A stretch of 27,407 bases of DNA from CAZECE01 sp964510525. GTDB lineage: Bacteria; Pseudomonadota; Gammaproteobacteria; Pseudomonadales; JANQJO01. The stretch spans positions 1 to 27,407 of the forward strand of contig CAZECE010000056.1 in NCBI GenBank assembly GCA_964510525.1. The letters run 5' to 3'. Positions 1 through 8,362 of this stretch are shown one piece after another (within the stretch, counting starts at the first letter, position 1; the number at the start of each line of letters is the position of its first letter). The position numbers and the translations under genes were made by a program. The notes under the pieces are model-generated. The model did no database searches, was not told the origin of the DNA, and saw nothing but the letters and a program-made list of their open reading frames with translations.

Positions 1-1
1 C

Positions 2-1387
2 GGCAAGACCGCAGCCTTCGCATTGCCGTTACTGTCCGGGATTAACGTGCAGAACAAGGGCGTCCAGGTCCTTACGCTCACGCCGACTCGTGAACTGGCC
101 ATTCAAGTGGCCGAAGCGTTTCAGCATTACGCGTCGCACATCAAAGGATTTCATGTACTGCCTGTATACGGCGGCCAGGAATACAGCGGTCAAATCCGCC
201 AGCTCAAACGCGGTGTACAGGTTGTCGTCGGAACCCCCGGCCGCCTGATGGATCACATGCGCAAAGGAACCCTGAAGCTCGGCGGTCTGCAGGCCGTGGT
301 CCTGGACGAAGCCGATGAAATGCTGCGCATGGGTTTTATCGATGATGTTGAGTGGATTTTGGAGCATACGCCCGAACAGCGCCAAATTGCCCTGTTCTCA
401 GCGACCATGCCCAAAGAAATTGCCAAGGTTGCCAATAAACATCTGAACAACCCCGAACACATTAAAATTAAAACCGCGACCACCACCGCTGAGCGCATTC
501 AGCAACAGTATTGGTTGGTTGAAAATACTCATAAACTGGATGCCCTCACTCGCATACTGGAACTCGGTGAAACTGACGGCACTATCATCTTTGCACGCAC
601 CAAAGCCAGCACCACTGAGCTGGCCGAAAAACTTCAAGCCCGCGGGTATCGGACGGCCGCCCTGAATGGCGATATTACTCAGGCGCTGCGCGAAAAAACC
701 ATTGATCGACTCAAGCAATCGAAAATCGATATCTTAGTGGCCACAGACGTCGCCGCTCGAGGACTGGACGTGGATCGTATCAGCCATGTAATCAACTATG
801 ACGTGCCCTATGACACCGAATCCTATGTTCACAGAATTGGTCGCACGGGTCGTGCAGGGCGCGAAGGTACGGCGATCTTGTTTGTCGCGAAACGTGAAAT
901 GCGCATGCTGAACGCCATTGAAAAAGCCACCGGCAAACGCATCAACCGCATGACGTTACCGTCCACCGAAGACATCAACCAAAGACGCATTCGTAACTTC
1001 AAAGACAAAATCAGCCAAACCTTGGCCACTGAAGATTTAACCTTCTTCTCGAATTTGATCCAAGAGCTGCACAACGACAGTGGTGCTGATCCACTGGATA
1101 TTGCCGCGGCCCTCGCTAAATTACTGCAAGGCCCAACGCCTTTACTGCTGAAAAAACAACGCAAACCACAAAGTGAACCGACTGAACGAACGAAACGCCC
1201 GAAAAAGCGAGCGCCCAATACCAGCCGATTTCAAAAACCGGACTTTAAGAAAAGTGGCGCTAAAAAAACGGGAGCGAAAAAAAGTGCTGGATATAAAAAG
1301 TCAGGTACGAAAAAATCCAATGATAGCGAGCGCCCTTACCAGCGCAAACGTCGTCCCGCGGCCACTAAGACCAAAGCACACCGGTAG
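2..1387 (+). CDS. deaD: DEAD-box ATP-dependent RNA helicase, DeaD/CsdA-like (5' end outside window)
   Basis: This is an ATP-dependent RNA helicase that unwinds structured RNA, probably in ribosome assembly, cold adaptation and mRNA turnover. The gene is open from the first bases, which encode GKTAAFA, the end of the Walker A motif, so the N-terminal Q motif lies outside the window. Motifs follow in order: PTRELAIQV (Ia), GTPGRLMDH (Ib), DEADEM (II), SAT (III), ATDVAARGLDVD and HRIGRTGR (VI). After the helicase core there is a helical segment like the dimerisation region of CsdA (DPLDIAAALAKLLQG). The protein then ends in a tail rich in Lys, Arg and Ser with repeated KKSGAKK-type blocks. The RRM-like DbpA domain of E. 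coli DeaD is not visible. The family call is firm; the choice of DeaD over RhlE or RhlB rests on the post-core segment. Confidence 0.9.
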   Translation, partial: GKTAAFALPLLSGINVQNKGVQVLTLTPTRELAIQVAEAFQHYASHIKGFHVLPVYGGQEYSGQIRQLKRGVQVVVGTPGRLMDHMRKGTLKLGGLQAVVLDEADEMLRMGFIDDVEWILEHTPEQRQIALFSATMPKEIAKVANKHLNNPEHIKIKTATTTAERIQQQYWLVENTHKLDALTRILELGETDGTIIFARTKASTTELAEKLQARGYRTAALNGDITQALREKTIDRLKQSKIDILVATDVAARGLDVDRISHVINYDVPYDTESYVHRIGRTGRAGREGTAILFVAKREMRMLNAIEKATGKRINRMTLPSTEDINQRRIRNFKDKISQTLATEDLTFFSNLIQELHNDSGADPLDIAAALAKLLQGPTPLLLKKQRKPQSEPTERTKRPKKRAPNTSRFQKPDFKKSGAKKTGAKKSAGYKKSGTKKSNDSERPYQRKRRPAATKTKAHR

Positions 1388-1410
1388 AAAGTAAAAACCC
1401 TCAGGAGCGC

Positions 1411-2652
1411 GTGGGGCACGGAATGCCTGCAACTCAAAGTACACCACCACAAGCGTTATTTGATGGCCTACCGTACTTGTTGGAGCAAATACCGCGTGCC
1501 TCGCTTGCGCCAATTCAACACAACGACTTTAGCATCTCACACGAGTTTCTACTGGCTTACCAAGGCAGCAAAGCGACACTCAATGCGTATCGGCGCGAGC
1601 TGGAGCGTTTGCTGCAGTGGGCTTGGTTTGTGGCCAATCGATCCTTAGCCACGTTAACACGCCAAGACCTCGAAACTTTTATGGGGTTTTGCCAAGATCC
1701 ACCCAAGACTTGGATCGGGCTGAAGAAAGCGCCTCGATTTTTGAATACCCCCCAGGGCGAGCGCTTACCAAACCCAGAGTGGCGCCCTTTTGTCGTCAGT
1801 GTCAGTAAAACACAACGTAAAAACGGTGTCGTGCCGAAGGTCGAGGATTTCCAGCTATCGAACACAGCCGTGCGTGAAATTTTGGCGATCTTAAGCAGTT
1901 TTTTCAGTTATCTGCATCAAGATGCCTATGTCGCGACAAATCCGGTCGCATTGATTCGACAAAAAAACAAGTTCTTCACCCGACAACAATCGCAACGCCA
2001 AGTACGACGTTTAAACGGGATGCAGTGGGATACCTTGATTTCGACGGCCAAACAGCTCGCTCAAGATGATGCAGATATGCACGAGCGCACCCTGTTCATC
2101 ATGAGTTGTTTGTATTCGATGTATTTGCGTATTTCAGAGTTGGCAGCCAGTGAGCGATGGGAGCCGCAGATGGGTGATTTTGCGCGAGACTCGGATGGGC
2201 TGTGGTGGTTTCATACTCTGGGTAAAGGCAATAAAAGCCGCGACATTGCCGTCAGCGACGACATGCTCGAAGCCTTAAAACGCTGGCGACGGCATTTAAA
2301 CATGAGCGCACTGCCCAGCCCAGGCGATACCTTTCCGTTGCTACCCAAAGTTCGTGGTAAAGGCGCAATCACCAGCACCACCTATTTACGCGAAGTAGTG
2401 CAACTGTGTTTTGACCAAGCGGAATACCGCTTGCGCGAGCAAAACTTACCGGATGAAGCCGATAACTTGCGTGCCGCCACTGTGCATTGGCTGAGGCATA
2501 CCGGCATTTCAGAAGACGTCAAAACCCGGCCCAGAGAACACGTTCGAGACGATGCAGGCCACAGTTCAAGTGCGATCACCGATCGCTACATTGATGTTGA
2601 GAGTCGAGAACGCCATCGCACGGCGCGGAAAAAATCGCTGGAAATGGAATAA
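1411..2652 (+). CDS. Tyrosine recombinase / phage-type integrase
   Basis: This is a site-specific DNA recombinase of the tyrosine family, about 413 residues, complete. The catalytic set is visible: R240 (YLRISEL), K272 (LGKGNKSRDI), H359 and R362 (HWLRHTG), H384 (AGHSSS) and Y393 (DRYID). An N-terminal SAM-like core-binding domain precedes it (SKATLNAYRRELERLLQW). The GTG at 1411 has AGGAG 3 bases upstream; an ATG at 1423 is an alternative that lies rather far from that site. The gene begins 23 bp after the helicase stop on the same strand, so it may be read from the helicase transcript. No tRNA, excisionase, phage gene or attachment repeat is next to it. It may be a domesticated or solo recombinase rather than the integrase of a present element. 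The substrate site is unknown. Confidence 0.9.
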   Translation: MGHGMPATQSTPPQALFDGLPYLLEQIPRASLAPIQHNDFSISHEFLLAYQGSKATLNAYRRELERLLQWAWFVANRSLATLTRQDLETFMGFCQDPPKTWIGLKKAPRFLNTPQGERLPNPEWRPFVVSVSKTQRKNGVVPKVEDFQLSNTAVREILAILSSFFSYLHQDAYVATNPVALIRQKNKFFTRQQSQRQVRRLNGMQWDTLISTAKQLAQDDADMHERTLFIMSCLYSMYLRISELAASERWEPQMGDFARDSDGLWWFHTLGKGNKSRDIAVSDDMLEALKRWRRHLNMSALPSPGDTFPLLPKVRGKGAITSTTYLREVVQLCFDQAEYRLREQNLPDEADNLRAATVHWLRHTGISEDVKTRPREHVRDDAGHSSSAITDRYIDVESRERHRTARKKSLEME

Positions 2653-2680
2653 CGCTTATAAAACGGGTCTGTTTCGTTCC

Positions 2681-3082
2681 TTAAGGCGATATAACATCCA
2701 GTGTTGGGAAGTACGTTTTGTACCTTCCTTTGTCACGAGTCAGAATACGCCACCCCTTCACAGCAGCATGTGCTCCAATATAAAAATCAGGTAATGGAGA
2801 TCGCTTCTCACCACCGGCCCTTCGGTATTTTAAAAAACATTTGCCTGCAAGAAATGCTGATTCATAAGGCAGTTCATCTCGATAAATATAATCAGACGGC
2901 AATGCACTCTCTAGCTCTTCAATTCGATTGAAGCCAACAGAAATTTCCGAGTAAATAATGGGATTTATGTACAGAAGGTCATTTTCAGCCGATTCAGCAA
3001 GCGTGGTGGAAGACCAATCGAACCAATCACTGTCTTCTGTAAATACGTCTAACAACACATTGCTATCAACCAATATAGGCAT
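2681..3082 (-). CDS. vapC: PIN-domain ribonuclease toxin, VapC type
   Basis: This is a PIN-domain protein of 133 residues, a Mg-dependent endoribonuclease that acts as the toxin of a toxin-antitoxin pair. The acidic active-site set is present: D6 (ILVDSNVLLD), E46 (IIYSEISVG), D99 (LPDFYIGAHA) and D117 (ILTRDKGRY). Its ATG shares one base with the TAA stop of the upstream AbrB-type antitoxin gene (TAATG), which is typical of a translationally coupled antitoxin-toxin operon. It converges with the integrase gene across 28 bp. The toxin appears intact. Its RNA target cannot be told from the sequence. Confidence 0.88.
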   Translation of the reverse strand: MPILVDSNVLLDVFTEDSDWFDWSSTTLAESAENDLLYINPIIYSEISVGFNRIEELESALPSDYIYRDELPYESAFLAGKCFLKYRRAGGEKRSPLPDFYIGAHAAVKGWRILTRDKGRYKTYFPTLDVISP

Positions 3083-3306
3083 TATTTTTTGCGTGTTAGG
3101 TTCATGATTTCGTCGGTGCTCATCGTAACGGTGCTTTTACCCGTCATCGCCTCAAGTAGCATCTTTCCGCGAATGGATTTAGTCGCCTTTCGAACACGCA
3201 ACTCATTGCCTACTCGCTCAAACTCAACGTCCGTGTGAGGAAGCAAACCCAGTGCCTCACGGAATTCTTTAGGAATGGTAATTTGACCTTTTGAAGTAAT
3301 AAGCAC
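3082..3306 (-). CDS. vapB: AbrB/SpoVT-family antitoxin (VapB-like)
   Basis: This is a small swapped-hairpin AbrB DNA-binding antitoxin that neutralises the downstream PIN toxin and would repress its own operon. The open frame continues upstream to 3393, but homology begins at ITSKGQITIPKEFREALG. The GTG at 3306 has GGGAG six to seven bases upstream, so I chose it; this gives 74 residues. The AbrB fold covers about residues 1-45 (GQITIPKEFREALGL and VEFERVGNELRVRK). The C-terminal tail (MLLEAMTGKSTVTMSTDEIMNL) is the expected toxin-wrapping segment. A palindrome at 3332-3347 just upstream is a likely operator. Confidence 0.85.
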   Translation of the reverse strand: MLITSKGQITIPKEFREALGLLPHTDVEFERVGNELRVRKATKSIRGKMLLEAMTGKSTVTMSTDEIMNLTRKK

Positions 3307-3331
3307 GAAACTCTCCCGCTTTAAAGTAAGA

Positions 3332-3347
3332 GTAATACCAGTATTAC
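3332..3347. promoter_or_regulatory. Palindromic operator candidate of the VapBC operon
   Basis: GTAATAC-CA-GTATTAC is a perfect 7-bp inverted repeat with a 2-bp spacer, centred about 33 bp upstream of the antitoxin GTG. On the minus strand it overlaps a weak promoter-like arrangement (TTGTTT, 17 bp, TATTAC). Palindromes at this position are the usual AbrB/VapB autoregulation sites. The binding role is inferred. Confidence 0.55.
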
Positions 3348-3438
3348 AAACTGCAAACAAAAAGTCCACCAATGAACAGGCTATAGAAATCAATAACTTA
3401 TAAAAATAAACGGCTAGGCCAAGAAGCCTTTAGCTCCA

Positions 3439-3768
3439 TCACTTGACTTGAGTGCCTTGCTCTTCGAAATAGTGCTTTACCACTGCTCGGCAATCGCCTT
3501 GCAGCTCAATGATCCCTGATTTAACAGACCCGCCCGAGCCACACAGCTGCTTCAAGGACTTTGCCAAGCTTTTAAGGCTGGCATCATCACCTGGGACACC
3601 TTCGATTAATGTCACGCCCTTGCCTTTACGGCCCTTGGTATCTAAGCGAATACGCACGCAGCCATCGGCAGCCCCCTGGTGTATGGTCTGGGCCTGGTTC
3701 TTAGCTTCTTTTATTAGCCCTTGATCGGTCGAAAAAACCAACCGGCTGTTTGATTTACCGCGCGACAT
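3439..3768 (-). CDS. yciH: SUI1/eIF1-like translation factor, YciH family
   Basis: This is a bacterial homologue of eukaryotic initiation factor 1 (SUI1 fold), about 109 residues, thought to affect fidelity of translation initiation. The hallmark segments are visible: VRIRLDTKGRKGKGVTLIEG, then LAKSLKQLCGSGGSVK and IELQGD, with the C-terminal AVVKHYFEEQG. A GGAG lies six bases before the ATG. The ATG lies 14 bases inside the end of the upstream double hot-dog gene, so the two are probably co-translated. A weak GC-containing repeat followed by a T-rich stretch comes after the stop, but it is not a convincing terminator. Confidence 0.93.
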   Translation of the reverse strand: MSRGKSNSRLVFSTDQGLIKEAKNQAQTIHQGAADGCVRIRLDTKGRKGKGVTLIEGVPGDDASLKSLAKSLKQLCGSGGSVKSGIIELQGDCRAVVKHYFEEQGTQVK

Positions 3769-4585
3769 GCCCGTCTCCGAACGTAACTGACTTTAATCTT
3801 ACATGAAACAAGCCATGCAACAACACAGGCCCTGCTAATGCTTTTAATTCTATTTTGGCTTTGCCCGTGTTTTTGAGATCGGCCTTCAAGGTATCAATAT
3901 GTTGACGTGTTTCAGGTATTGCGATCACAGGTATTCGTTTTGCACCATCTTCTAAATTTTCTAAATTAATCCATGTTTGGGCTTTCGAGACCAACACGTC
4001 CACTTCACCAACCCTTTGCCCATAGGCACTGCCCAGTGACCACGCGGCTAAATAAGCCAACACTGTATTTTCCATTAAATACGTGCGTTGATCCGAAGCG
4101 CTTTTTGAGTGAGGCTTCTGCTCTATCATCAAACCTTTTTCATAAAGTCGCAACGCATCAATTGAGAGACGAGAGTAGATTGGAAAGTGCTTTTGAATGG
4201 TGGAGAGAATGTTAGGCAGCGCCTCTATGTTTTGACCTAAAGATGAGCTGACCTTATGAATATTCGATTCTTGGCGATCACACCATTCATGTATCGAACG
4301 TACTTTCAAGCCTTCTTGATCTGAGATAAAACATCGAACGTTTGGCTCTCCCAGTTCTCCCGGCTCACCTAAACTCGCTTCAATGACGTAATCATCCGTA
4401 ATGGGTCGTTTGAAAAACACATGTGAATGCAACAAGGAATCCTGCGCCGGCTGCTGCTTGCCAAAATGAATATCAAAGAGCTCTAACGCCGATAGTACGC
4501 TGCCAGCGTGTAGGCTCCCAGCAAAGCCCGTACCTTTATCGTTTGTGTTATCTGCCAGCTTGAACGCGACTTTCATTGCCTTCAT
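3755..4585 (-). CDS. Double hot-dog (YiiD_C-like thioesterase-fold) protein
   Basis: This 276-residue protein seems to contain two hot-dog folds. The first (about residues 4-105) has the NDKGTGFAGS motif of the YiiD C-terminal thioesterase-like family, followed by strand pattern HSHVFFKRPITDDYVIEASL. The second (about 135-270) has the same layout: PIYSRLSIDALRLYEKGL, then SDQRTYLMEN in place of NDKGTxFGGS, a central helix (VLAYLAAWSLGSAYG), and closing strands KADLKNTGKAKIELKAL and HGLFHVRL. The second motif has lost the conserved Gly residues, so it may be non-catalytic. The first domain lacks the leading segment present in the second. In-frame ATG codons exist at 4585 and 4576, each with its own AAGG. 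The substrate is unknown, though an acyl-CoA or acyl-ACP thioester is the family norm. The gene overlaps yciH. Confidence 0.72.
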   Translation of the reverse strand: MKAMKVAFKLADNTNDKGTGFAGSLHAGSVLSALELFDIHFGKQQPAQDSLLHSHVFFKRPITDDYVIEASLGEPGELGEPNVRCFISDQEGLKVRSIHEWCDRQESNIHKVSSSLGQNIEALPNILSTIQKHFPIYSRLSIDALRLYEKGLMIEQKPHSKSASDQRTYLMENTVLAYLAAWSLGSAYGQRVGEVDVLVSKAQTWINLENLEDGAKRIPVIAIPETRQHIDTLKADLKNTGKAKIELKALAGPVLLHGLFHVRLKSVTFGDGHVAR

Positions 4586-4599
4586 CCATTGCCTTCATC
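4574..4599 (-). repeat. 13-bp perfect tandem duplication covering the SD and start region
   Basis: GATGAAGGCAATG occurs twice in direct tandem on the minus strand (plus 4574-4586 and 4587-4599). Each copy carries an AAGG and an ATG, so the translation start region of the double hot-dog gene exists in duplicate. Because 13 is not a multiple of three, the copies offer starts in different frames. Confidence 0.85.
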
Positions 4600-4688
4600 G
4601 GCTTAGATACCCCCTCTCACAAGCCACTGACCGTCTTAAACGTCTGATCAGAGCTCGCTTCGTGTTCTTATTATTATTTTAGCTGAGT

Positions 4689-6938
4689 CTAAACCTGACG
4701 CCCCACCTCAAAGACACCCGGCAGTTGGCTCAACCGAGTTAGCAGGCTGCCTAGCTGACTTAAGCTCATGATCTCTATGGTCAATCGCATGCGCGCTGTT
4801 TGGCTTTTTTCGATCGAATCCGTCAACACATGCACCACATTAATGTTCATATTCGCCAGGGTCGTACTGACATCCCGCAGCAGTCCCGAACGATCGGTGG
4901 CTAAAATTTCGATGTTCACTGGATAGCGACTGTCGGCTTCTAGCTGCCAATCCGCCGTTAGAATGCGATCTGGGTGCTGCTCTTGCAGAAGTTGCAATTC
5001 ACTGCAACCCATACGATGAACACTGACTCCTCGCCCTAACGAGACATAACCCGCAATATCATCTCCAGGCACCGGCTGACAACAGCCCGCTAAGTGAATT
5101 TTGAGATTAGAAACACCCTCAACCACCAAACCATGCTCAGAACGCACCACGGGATTACGACGCAAACGCGGTTCGGCGACATCAAAGGCCACCTCTTTGG
5201 CTTCTTCTTTGCTGAGCGTTTGGATTACATTGAGCACCTGCCCCACTCGCAAATTACTCGATCCTAAACCAACAAATAACTCTTCCTCGCTGGTGAGCTT
5301 TAACGCACTGACAATTTTAGACCACTCCGGTGTTGGTAAACGCAACCGCGACAGCTCTCGTTCAATCAACAAACGACCTTCATCTAAATTACGGTCTTGA
5401 TCCTGTAACTTAAACCATTGCTGAATTTTTGCTTTCGCTCGCGAAGTTTTGACAAAATGCAAATGCGGATTGAGCCAATCACGACTCGGACTGTTATTTT
5501 TTGACGTTAAGATCTCAACCCGATCGCCGGTCAATAATTCATGTTTTAACGAGACCATGCGGCCATTCACTTTAGCACCCCGACACCGGTGCCCGACTTC
5601 CGTATGCACATGATACGCAAAATCTAATGGAGTGGCCCCAACCGCCATATCCACCACATGACCTTCCGGCGTAAAGACATAAACCCGTTCATCGACCACG
5701 TCTTGACGCAGCTCCGTCACCAGTTCTTGAACATCTTCATTACCCAGGTCTTCTTGCCATTCGAGTACTTGGCGCAACCAGGCCAATTTGTTTTCATAGG
5801 CACTTTCAGCGGCCAATGTGCCTTCTTTATAATGCCAATGGGCACAGACCCCCAACTCGGCTTCTTCGTGCATTTGGTGCGTGCGTATTTGTACTTCTAA
5901 CACCTTACTTTCAGGCCCCAACACCGCCGTGTGCAACGAGCGATACCCATTTTCTTTCGGCGTGGCAATGTAATCATCAAACTCTTTTGGAATGTGATGC
6001 CACAACCCATGCACAATCCCCAAAGCACCGTAACAATTGACCACCTGATCCACCAACACACGCACCGCACGAATGTCGTAAATTTGATAAAAATCGACGT
6101 TCTTTTTTTGCATTTTACGCCAGATGCTGTAAATGTGTTTGGCACGACCCGACACCTCAGCCACGATACCTGCGCCTTGCAGGGCTTGCTGTAATTCGGT
6201 CGTGACCTGTTCGACATAAGCTTCGCGCTCGACGCGCTTCTCATCAATCAAGCGTGCAATCTGCTTGTATTGATCCGCGTACAAATAACGGAACGACAAA
6301 TCTTCCAGTTCCCATTTCAAATGACCAACACCCAGACGGTGTGCCAATGGGGCATAAATATCAAATACCTCTCTCGCAACGCGCATGCGATTCACTTCAT
6401 CAGTGACTTTCACGGCTCGAATAGCCGACGTACGCTCGGCCAACTTAATCAAAGCCACACGGACATCTTCGACCATTGCGACCAACATTTTGCGAATCTT
6501 TTGTCTTTGCTCGCTGGACTGCCCCAACACAGCCCCGGTCAGTGAATCCGCCGTCTGACCAAACACCGCCATTTGCAACACCCCTTGAATCAAGGTAGCC
6601 ACGGTATCGCCAAATGTTTGGCGAACTTTATCAAGAGAAAGCAACTCTTCTCGCACGGCACGATACAAAACAGCGGCCAATATGCCAGGACCATCAATGT
6701 CCAGTTCGACCAAGATAGTCGCCATCTCCACGGCGATACGAAAACACCCACCCAGCGCGCCCCAACTGTGCGACGCCAAGGCCAAATTTTCTTTTTCAAG
6801 CTCGCGAACCCACTCACAAGCCAGCTGCATTTTAGGGCGATCAAACTCGTGAACCTTGTCAGCTAACTCATCCAACCAAGCCGTGAGGTCCAGCTCTTTT
6901 GGCAAGGTTTGAGATACCGACGTTTTGACTTTTACCAT
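4689..6938 (-). CDS. relA: RelA, GTP pyrophosphokinase ((p)ppGpp synthetase I)
   Basis: This ribosome-associated enzyme transfers pyrophosphate from ATP to GTP or GDP during amino-acid starvation. Its 749 residues match E. coli RelA (744). The N-terminal hydrolase-like domain has no HDxxED motif (LYRAVREELL at that place), so it should be synthetase-only. The synthetase domain has YSIWRKMQKKN, YDIRAVRVLV, KENGYRSLHTAVLGP and VQIRTHQMHEEAELGVCAHW. A TGS domain follows (VYVFTPEGHVVDMAVGATPLDFAY), then the Cys-rich segment AGCCQPVPGDDIAGYV with HRMGC, and a C-terminal ACT domain (VNIEILATDRSGLLRDVS). It is the last gene of the cysM-exonuclease-rlmD-relA run, 44 bp after rlmD. A mazG gene, often next in related genomes, is not there. 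Confidence 0.97.
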   Translation of the reverse strand: MVKVKTSVSQTLPKELDLTAWLDELADKVHEFDRPKMQLACEWVRELEKENLALASHSWGALGGCFRIAVEMATILVELDIDGPGILAAVLYRAVREELLSLDKVRQTFGDTVATLIQGVLQMAVFGQTADSLTGAVLGQSSEQRQKIRKMLVAMVEDVRVALIKLAERTSAIRAVKVTDEVNRMRVAREVFDIYAPLAHRLGVGHLKWELEDLSFRYLYADQYKQIARLIDEKRVEREAYVEQVTTELQQALQGAGIVAEVSGRAKHIYSIWRKMQKKNVDFYQIYDIRAVRVLVDQVVNCYGALGIVHGLWHHIPKEFDDYIATPKENGYRSLHTAVLGPESKVLEVQIRTHQMHEEAELGVCAHWHYKEGTLAAESAYENKLAWLRQVLEWQEDLGNEDVQELVTELRQDVVDERVYVFTPEGHVVDMAVGATPLDFAYHVHTEVGHRCRGAKVNGRMVSLKHELLTGDRVEILTSKNNSPSRDWLNPHLHFVKTSRAKAKIQQWFKLQDQDRNLDEGRLLIERELSRLRLPTPEWSKIVSALKLTSEEELFVGLGSSNLRVGQVLNVIQTLSKEEAKEVAFDVAEPRLRRNPVVRSEHGLVVEGVSNLKIHLAGCCQPVPGDDIAGYVSLGRGVSVHRMGCSELQLLQEQHPDRILTADWQLEADSRYPVNIEILATDRSGLLRDVSTTLANMNINVVHVLTDSIEKSQTARMRLTIEIMSLSQLGSLLTRLSQLPGVFEVGRQV

Positions 6939-6982
6939 AATAAAGTCACTCTACTAAAATCAGCCTACTTAAAATTACCATG

Positions 6983-8362
6983 CTACAGTCGCTCCAAATA
7001 CGCGATACTCTCAACATGCGCCGTGTGCGGAAACATATCAGCTATGCCCACCGCTTTAAGCTGGTAACCCGACTCTGATAACACTTTTAAATCTCGTGCT
7101 AAAGTCGCGGTACTGCAGGCTACGTACACCATACGCGTTGGCTGCGCTACGTCTGTAATAAAAGATAAAACCGCTTCCGCGCCCGATCGAGGAGGGTCCA
7201 CTAACACAGCATCCACCTGACGCCACCAAGGATCGCTTTGATGGTGTTTACTTAATTCCGGTCGATACAAATCGGCGGCATGAAAGGTCGCATTGCTCAG
7301 CTGATTCAAGGCGGCATTGTTTTGCGCGCGAACCACCAGCTCGTCACTGCCCTCAACGCCAATAACCGTTCCAGCTTGCTGCGCCATGGGCAGACTGAAA
7401 TTGCCTAAACCACAAAACAAATCCAACACGGTCTCATCTTTTTCTAGCTTTAATAAACTTAACGCTCGTTCAATCAGTTTTTCATTGATCTCTGCGTTGA
7501 CTTGTACAAAGTCTAAAGGGTGAAATTCATAACGTATGCCTAAAGCGTTGATCGCATACTCCAAAGGCTCCCAGCTTTTTAAACCTGGGTTGTGTACTTG
7601 CTGGGTTTGCGGCGACCAGACCAACTCGAGTGAAGCCAAACCTCCCGGTTGCAAATACAAATAAAATTGCTGCGACTGGCAATAATCCAACCACAGCTGC
7701 CAATCTTCAGGGGTTAAGGGCTTTAGATGCCGAACCACCAAGGCGACGTGTTTATCGCCCACCGCCACTTCGATCTGCGGAATTTCGGCTTTTGCCTGCA
7801 TTTGTACGACTAAGTCTTTTAGAGCCGAAAGCTGGCTGCCCACTTTGTGATGCAAGACTTCGCATCGATCGAGGTTAGCGACAAAGTGACTGTGCTTTTC
7901 CCGAAACCCCACCAATACTTGGTCTTTTTTAATCACAAATTTACAGGCTAATCGTGCTTTGCGTCGATAATGAGGTTCTTGACACTCAATCGGCGGCAGC
8001 AACCCCTGTTCTGGCAAGCCCGCGCCGAAATGCAGCAATTGTTCTTTCAGTACGTTTTCTTTGTGAGTTAATTGAGCATTAGGCGCCATATGTTGCAGAG
8101 AACAGCCGCCACACAGACTGGCGTGTTCACAAGGGGGCGTTACTCGATCGGGTGCCGCTTGCAACACCTCTAACACTTTTGCTTCTTCAAACTGCTTTTT
8201 GCGGCGCTGGACTTGGGCCACCACTTTTTCGTTTGGCAAAGCACCTTCTACAAAAATGGTCTTGCCTTCAACCCGAGCAATGCCTCGCCCTTCATGAGAC
8301 AAACCTTCTATCGTGAGCTCAACCGGCTCTGGAGGTACAAATTGACGTCTACGCCGCCCCAC
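6983..8362 (-). CDS. rlmD: RlmD, 23S rRNA (uracil-5-)-methyltransferase
   Basis: This is a SAM-dependent enzyme that makes m5U at 23S rRNA position 1939 (E. coli numbering), 459 residues. An N-terminal TRAM domain (VELTIEGLSHEGRGIARVEG) is followed by the iron-sulfur ligands C78, C84 and C87 (CEHASLCGGC), with a probable fourth at C167 (LDRCEVL). The Rossmann part has LDLFCGLGNFSLPMA and VDPPRSGAEA, and the nucleophile Cys lies in YVACSTATLARDL. The start is a GTG sharing its G with the TAG stop of the upstream exonuclease gene (TAGTG), with GGAGG seven bases upstream, so translation looks coupled. Complete, no anomaly. Confidence 0.96.
   Translation of the reverse strand: MGRRRRQFVPPEPVELTIEGLSHEGRGIARVEGKTIFVEGALPNEKVVAQVQRRKKQFEEAKVLEVLQAAPDRVTPPCEHASLCGGCSLQHMAPNAQLTHKENVLKEQLLHFGAGLPEQGLLPPIECQEPHYRRKARLACKFVIKKDQVLVGFREKHSHFVANLDRCEVLHHKVGSQLSALKDLVVQMQAKAEIPQIEVAVGDKHVALVVRHLKPLTPEDWQLWLDYCQSQQFYLYLQPGGLASLELVWSPQTQQVHNPGLKSWEPLEYAINALGIRYEFHPLDFVQVNAEINEKLIERALSLLKLEKDETVLDLFCGLGNFSLPMAQQAGTVIGVEGSDELVVRAQNNAALNQLSNATFHAADLYRPELSKHHQSDPWWRQVDAVLVDPPRSGAEAVLSFITDVAQPTRMVYVACSTATLARDLKVLSESGYQLKAVGIADMFPHTAHVESIAYLERL

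Noticed and set aside
3307..3393. Longer N-terminal form of the AbrB antitoxin (103 residues)
   Set aside because: The extra 29 residues are outside the family fold and would include the operator palindrome; the GTG at 3306 has a good ribosome site.
2653..3438. Attachment site or tRNA as end of an integrated element beside the integrase
   Set aside because: No tRNA-like sequence and no direct repeat of useful length seen by eye on either side of the integrase.
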